9,188 nt of DNA from Methanobacteriota archaeon (GTDB lineage Archaea; Thermoplasmatota; Poseidoniia; Poseidoniales; Thalassarchaeaceae). Below, in pieces: positions 6,596 through 9,188 of this stretch (the first letter of the stretch is position 1; each line of letters opens with the position of its first letter). The stretch spans positions 1 through 9,188 of the forward strand of contig NYST01000054.1 in assembly GCA_002683155.1 (NCBI GenBank), read 5' to 3'. The translations under genes and the position numbers were made by a program. Under the pieces are notes generated by a model that saw only the letters and a program-made list of their open reading frames with translations, ran no database searches and was not told where the DNA came from.

Positions 6596-7129
6596 TCACC
6601 GACCAAGTTCGTTTTCAACTGCTTGGAAAACTGCCAACTCGTCCTTTTCGTCGGCGTCAATCACTAGATTGTACGGAGACATATCATCCAGGTCTATCCC
6701 ATACAATGTAGAGTACCTCTCCATGTCGTCCCTCTGTCTCTTTTGTGATTTTAGCAGGCAATCATCCAAGTCCCCACCTTCTCTCTTCTGAATTCTTCTA
6801 GCTCTTTCCCCTTCAGAGACGTTTACCCATACCCTGAGGCAACTGAGGTTGTTCAGATGTGCCCACCAGCCGCTGAGTCGGCTCTCCACAATCTCAGGGG
6901 AGTCTGGTGATGACATGCGCTTCTGAAGAAGCGCATCCAATGATCTGTCGACATCTAGATCCTCCTTAGCATCAGAGCTCAATTGCTCCACCGATAAGCC
7001 TCTTGCTCTGGCTTCCTCCCTGAAAACATCGCCTCCGTTCAATGATGACCAACCGCGGGATTCTGCTATCCTGGAAACCAGTGTCGAAGTCCCGCTGCCA
7101 GGGGGTCCGCTTATCGTGACCTTGAGCAA
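6596..7129 (-). CDS. cmk: Cytidylate kinase, archaeal type
   Basis: Phosphorylates CMP/dCMP (and often UMP) with ATP. With the TTG start at 7129 the protein has 177 residues and begins 'LKVTISGPPGSGTSTLVSRI', the P-loop (GPPGSGTST) in the position typical of archaeal CMKs. Next comes 'GGDVFREEARARGLS', the CMP-binding region. 'EIVESRLSGWW' follows, then 'RVWVNVSEGERARRIQKREG', the LID/arginine segment. 'RYSTLYGIDLDDMSPYNLVI' matches the family's closing motif. An alternative GTG at 7162 or ATG at 7159 would add 10-11 residues and overlap the upstream DUF106 gene by about 26-29 bases. I prefer TTG because GGAG sits eight bases before it. Its neighbours, a DUF106 membrane protein and cbf5, are the usual archaeal partners; the ribosomal protein genes often found in this cluster are absent. 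Confidence 0.92.
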   Translation of the reverse strand: MLKVTISGPPGSGTSTLVSRIAESRGWSSLNGGDVFREEARARGLSVEQLSSDAKEDLDVDRSLDALLQKRMSSPDSPEIVESRLSGWWAHLNNLSCLRVWVNVSEGERARRIQKREGGDLDDCLLKSQKRQRDDMERYSTLYGIDLDDMSPYNLVIDADEKDELAVFQAVENELGR

Positions 7130-7132
7130 AAT

Positions 7133-7141
7133 ATCATCTCC
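7133..7141 (-). promoter_or_regulatory. Shine-Dalgarno sequence GGAGATGAT for cmk
   Basis: On the minus strand, GGAGATGAT overlaps the stop codon TGA of the upstream DUF106 gene. It is close to the archaeal consensus GGAGGTGAT. GGAG is separated from TTG (7129-7127) by eight bases, which decides the start of cmk in favour of TTG and implies translational coupling. Confidence 0.55.
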
Positions 7142-8060
7142 ACTCGCTTCTGCATACATCACATCTCAGTAGTCCCTTTGGAGTCCTGGAAATCATGTCA
7201 GAGTTGCAAATGTTGCATGTAACTCCATCCCTAGGGGGGGCAACGTGTTTGTTCCCCGACCTACGTTGGGGGTTGTTCTTCGATTGTTTTCCGGTTTTTC
7301 GTGGTCCGGCCCTCCTCTGAGACCTTCGCACGGCAGAAGATGCGTTCGATGAATCGGCGCCATCATCCAGCATGTAAAGGAGGGGTTCTGGGATCGAGTC
7401 ACCGGATAGGACCAGAGGATGCCTGGAGTATCGAACTATCTTGATGTGGCGATCGATTATTCTTCCCAAGGGAGCGCTCATTGCTATGTAAGTCGCTATC
7501 CACGCAGGGAAAATCCACAACACTTTGGAGTTGAAACTCCACATGGGATCCCAAGGAAGACTCACAAATCCAACTCTGAAAGACTCGACAGAGCTGGCCA
7601 TCCAGCTAAATATTGCGATAATGAATACCATTGTGAAGACCATGGGCTTCATCATGGAAGATTGCATCTTCATCTGCTCTGGCATCATTTCCATCTGGAT
7701 AGTCTGCATCTTGTCGGCCATTGCAGTGTCCCTAGCCATTCTTGCCTCCCTCAGCTGCTTGCCGATTTGTCGGCTTCGATGAGAGAAGTGGGCCTGTTGA
7801 AGAGGATCCATGAAGAAGGATCGGATGATGGTGTTTACCACCATTATGGATGAGCCTACAATGAAAACGGTTGGAACGAAATAGGTCTGATGGAAGGGCA
7901 GCATTGGCTCTAGGACTGATCCTGCCACATCTGAGAGTCCAATCCTTAGTCCCGGATAGAACATCAGCATGACCATCATCCCGAGGAGCAGCATCATCGG
8001 TAGCATCATCGATGCCATGGCATCGGCCTGGGCATCACCTCCTGCTTGTGCTGGAGCCAT
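7134..8060 (-). CDS. DUF106 membrane protein (EMC3/YidC-like insertase superfamily) with C-terminal zinc ribbon
   Basis: An archaeal DUF106 protein of 308 residues with the ATG at 8060. The family is related to YidC/Oxa1, EMC3 and TMCO1 and is thought to help insert membrane proteins. The N-terminus is Met-rich and hydrophobic ('MLPMMLLLGMMVMLM', TM about 19-35), followed by TM about 61-82. Next is a cytoplasmic charged helix with strikingly many methionines (about 100-140, including 'MEMMPEQMKMQSSMMKPM'), then TM about 140-158 and about 180-197. After that comes a basic low-complexity linker and a zinc ribbon: Cys-x2-Cys and Cys-x2-Cys ('CNIC', 'CDVC') near the end. The ribbon is, to my knowledge, not part of the core family. 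A GTG at 8111 would add 17 residues with AAGGTG four bases before it; I prefer ATG 8060 because the extension is unlike the rest. The gene precedes cmk and cbf5 as in other archaea. Confidence 0.85.
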   Translation of the reverse strand: MAPAQAGGDAQADAMASMMLPMMLLLGMMVMLMFYPGLRIGLSDVAGSVLEPMLPFHQTYFVPTVFIVGSSIMVVNTIIRSFFMDPLQQAHFSHRSRQIGKQLREARMARDTAMADKMQTIQMEMMPEQMKMQSSMMKPMVFTMVFIIAIFSWMASSVESFRVGFVSLPWDPMWSFNSKVLWIFPAWIATYIAMSAPLGRIIDRHIKIVRYSRHPLVLSGDSIPEPLLYMLDDGADSSNASSAVRRSQRRAGPRKTGKQSKNNPQRRSGNKHVAPPRDGVTCNICNSDMISRTPKGLLRCDVCRSEWR

Positions 8061-8095
8061 GTTGCTTCGGCATAAAGGGACGAGAATAACACTTC

Positions 8096-8103
8096 GGTAT
8101 ATC
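8096..8103 (-). promoter_or_regulatory. Possible archaeal TATA box upstream of DUF106 gene
   Basis: GATATACC on the minus strand lies about 40 bases upstream of ATG 8060, with no Shine-Dalgarno motif directly before that ATG (sequence GAAGCAAC). A start site about 26 bases downstream would give a short leader. The call rests on weak sequence match only; read-through from the upstream gene is equally possible. Confidence 0.25.
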
Positions 8104-8120
8104 GGGACCACTAAACACCT

Positions 8121-9188
8121 TCACGAAAGGGTGTTTCCGCACACTACACATATCGAAGAGCCGATATCGACTTCGACCCCACAGGCTGGGCACTGGCGCG
8201 AGTCTGCTTGGTTTTCTGCCTCACCAGCATTTTCTGATTCTTGATCGGTAGTGGCTTTTTCCTCTTCCTCGGACGTTCCTTCATCATTTTCAGACTCGGA
8301 CGGATCATCAGTAAATTGCTCTGTTTCCACGTTGGTAGTATCTGTGATTTCCTGAGTTGGGATCGGGCCTGACTCTACCACTTTGTCCATCCATTGAGGC
8401 ACATTAGGCTCTTCATCGACCTCGTCCCCGAAAGTAGCGCCATGGAAGTCCTGTGCATCAGAAACCTTGTACTCGGCCTCTGGATCTCCTTGGATCGTAT
8501 AGAGGACTTCGATTCTCTCTCCTTGAAGGATCCTGCCAATTGCCCAAGTCACCTGAGTGCCATCCCTGGCAGATTCCTTAGTTGTCGATGCTTCCCTTTC
8601 ACCCTCTTTATCTGACCTTACTGTTGATTCCTCAATTGTGAATGTCCCGGGAACAATGTCGTGAAGCGCCAGGTCGTCAAGTGCACTATCTGAGCTATTG
8701 TGAAACATTAGCATTATTTCGTATTGGCCGGGTTTTCCTCCGGGGAAAACTTCCTTGCCGGTGCTAATGTTTCTTCTCTTGTGGACAACCGAAATCATGG
8801 GGGGCTTCTCAACTACTCGAGTTGCAACTGGGCCAAATCTCTCGGAACTGAAGTCAACTTTGATCGGAGCCACGAGTAATTCATTTCTTGGGGATGGATC
8901 GGGTGCATTCAGAGGGTATCGAATTACTACTGCTTTACCGGGCTGAAGTCCAAGAGGTGCTGAAGTTCCGATCGTCATCCTTAGGCTGTGGCCATCTCCG
9001 TCTGGCGATACGAACTTATCCTCTAATTGGGTCCCATTTACCACGTCTATTCGATACTGCTCTTCTTTGAGTTCTGTTCCCTCTATCTCTATTGTGATAT
9101 CACCAACCGAAGGGGTTTCGAAAATCCCGGGTATGTCGTCCATGACCCTTAGGACATTAATCTCGGATGTCCCATTGTTCTCAAGGGT
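8121..9188 (-). CDS. Protein with tandem DUF11-like repeats, acidic linker and C-terminal zinc ribbon (5' truncated)
   Basis: The frame runs to the window edge without a stop, so an ATG at 9143 is probably internal; 355 residues are visible. Two beta-rich repeats recall DUF11-like modules. The first reads 'NNGTSEINVLRVMDDIPGIF' and ends 'GLQPGKAVVIRYPLNA'; the second reads 'HNSSDSALDDLALHDIVPGTF' and ends 'VTWAIGRILQGERIEVLYTI'. Then come a Glu/Asp/Ser/Thr-rich linker of about 60 residues and a C-terminal zinc ribbon ('CPACG' plus 'CVVCG', 10 residues between the pairs). No membrane helix lies between the repeats and the ribbon, so the visible part is likely all on one side of the membrane, probably the cytoplasm. 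The function is unknown; the domains suggest protein-protein contact. The following DUF106 gene also ends in a zinc ribbon. The stop is 60 bases before ATG 8060, and the two may be co-transcribed. Confidence 0.8.
   Translation of the reverse strand, partial: TLENNGTSEINVLRVMDDIPGIFETPSVGDITIEIEGTELKEEQYRIDVVNGTQLEDKFVSPDGDGHSLRMTIGTSAPLGLQPGKAVVIRYPLNAPDPSPRNELLVAPIKVDFSSERFGPVATRVVEKPPMISVVHKRRNISTGKEVFPGGKPGQYEIMLMFHNSSDSALDDLALHDIVPGTFTIEESTVRSDKEGEREASTTKESARDGTQVTWAIGRILQGERIEVLYTIQGDPEAEYKVSDAQDFHGATFGDEVDEEPNVPQWMDKVVESGPIPTQEITDTTNVETEQFTDDPSESENDEGTSEEEEKATTDQESENAGEAENQADSRQCPACGVEVDIGSSICVVCGNTLS

Noticed and set aside
6595..6660. Upstream start for cbf5/truB overlapping cmk by 65 bases
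   Set aside because: The extra 22 residues have no family match, and ATG 6594 begins one base after the cmk stop.
7419..7853. 144-codon open frame on the plus strand with His-rich sequence
   Set aside because: It is opposite the DUF106 membrane protein; the His-rich stretch is the complement of the Met-rich coding region.
1..9188. CRISPR arrays, insertion sequences, toxin-antitoxin or phage defence genes
   Set aside because: No regularly spaced repeats, transposase motifs, inverted terminal repeats or defence-family motifs were seen on reading both strands.

Overview
The window looks like chromosomal DNA of a mesophilic archaeon. I infer a planktonic Thermoplasmatota/Euryarchaeota lineage resembling Marine Group II (Poseidoniia). 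The archaeal signal is strongest on the right: a Cbf5-type tRNA/rRNA pseudouridine synthase with PUA domain, an archaeal-type cytidylate kinase and a DUF106 (EMC3/YidC-like) membrane protein sit in the order typical of the archaeal adk-DUF106-cmk-cbf5 neighbourhood. A tRNA-His with encoded G-1 and C73 fits either prokaryotic domain. No marker gene fixes the lineage, so this placement is an inference.

Left half (plus strand, 1-2855): the C-terminal end of an MscS mechanosensitive channel, cut by the window edge. It is followed by a poxvirus/bacterial-type DNA topoisomerase IB with a complete catalytic pentad and an extra segment of about 50 residues, then a small TusA-family sulfur carrier and a GTP cyclohydrolase II (RibA). 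All four are bacterial-looking families packed closely in one direction. A tRNA-His gene lies on the minus strand, its 3' CCA only 2 bases from the ribA stop.

Centre (2954-5404, plus): one long secreted, cysteine-containing, multi-domain surface protein. It has a signal peptide, Ig/cadherin-like beta domains, a CARDB-like domain and a C-terminal membrane anchor. The convergent gap 5405-5610 holds a structured stem with a T-rich tract on its minus-strand side (possible terminator of the cbf5 operon) and a 21-codon candidate ORF.

Right half (minus strand, 9188 to 5611): a partial protein with two DUF11-like beta repeats, an acidic linker and a C-terminal zinc ribbon; then DUF106, also with a C-terminal zinc ribbon; then cmk; then cbf5/truB. 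The last three are tightly spaced or overlapping and form a likely operon linking membrane-protein insertion, pyrimidine nucleotide supply and RNA modification.

I saw no insertion sequence, CRISPR array, phage module or recognisable defence system. The most interesting signals are the archaeal occurrence and the insert of the topoisomerase IB, the two adjacent genes ending in zinc ribbons, and the structured convergent intergenic region.
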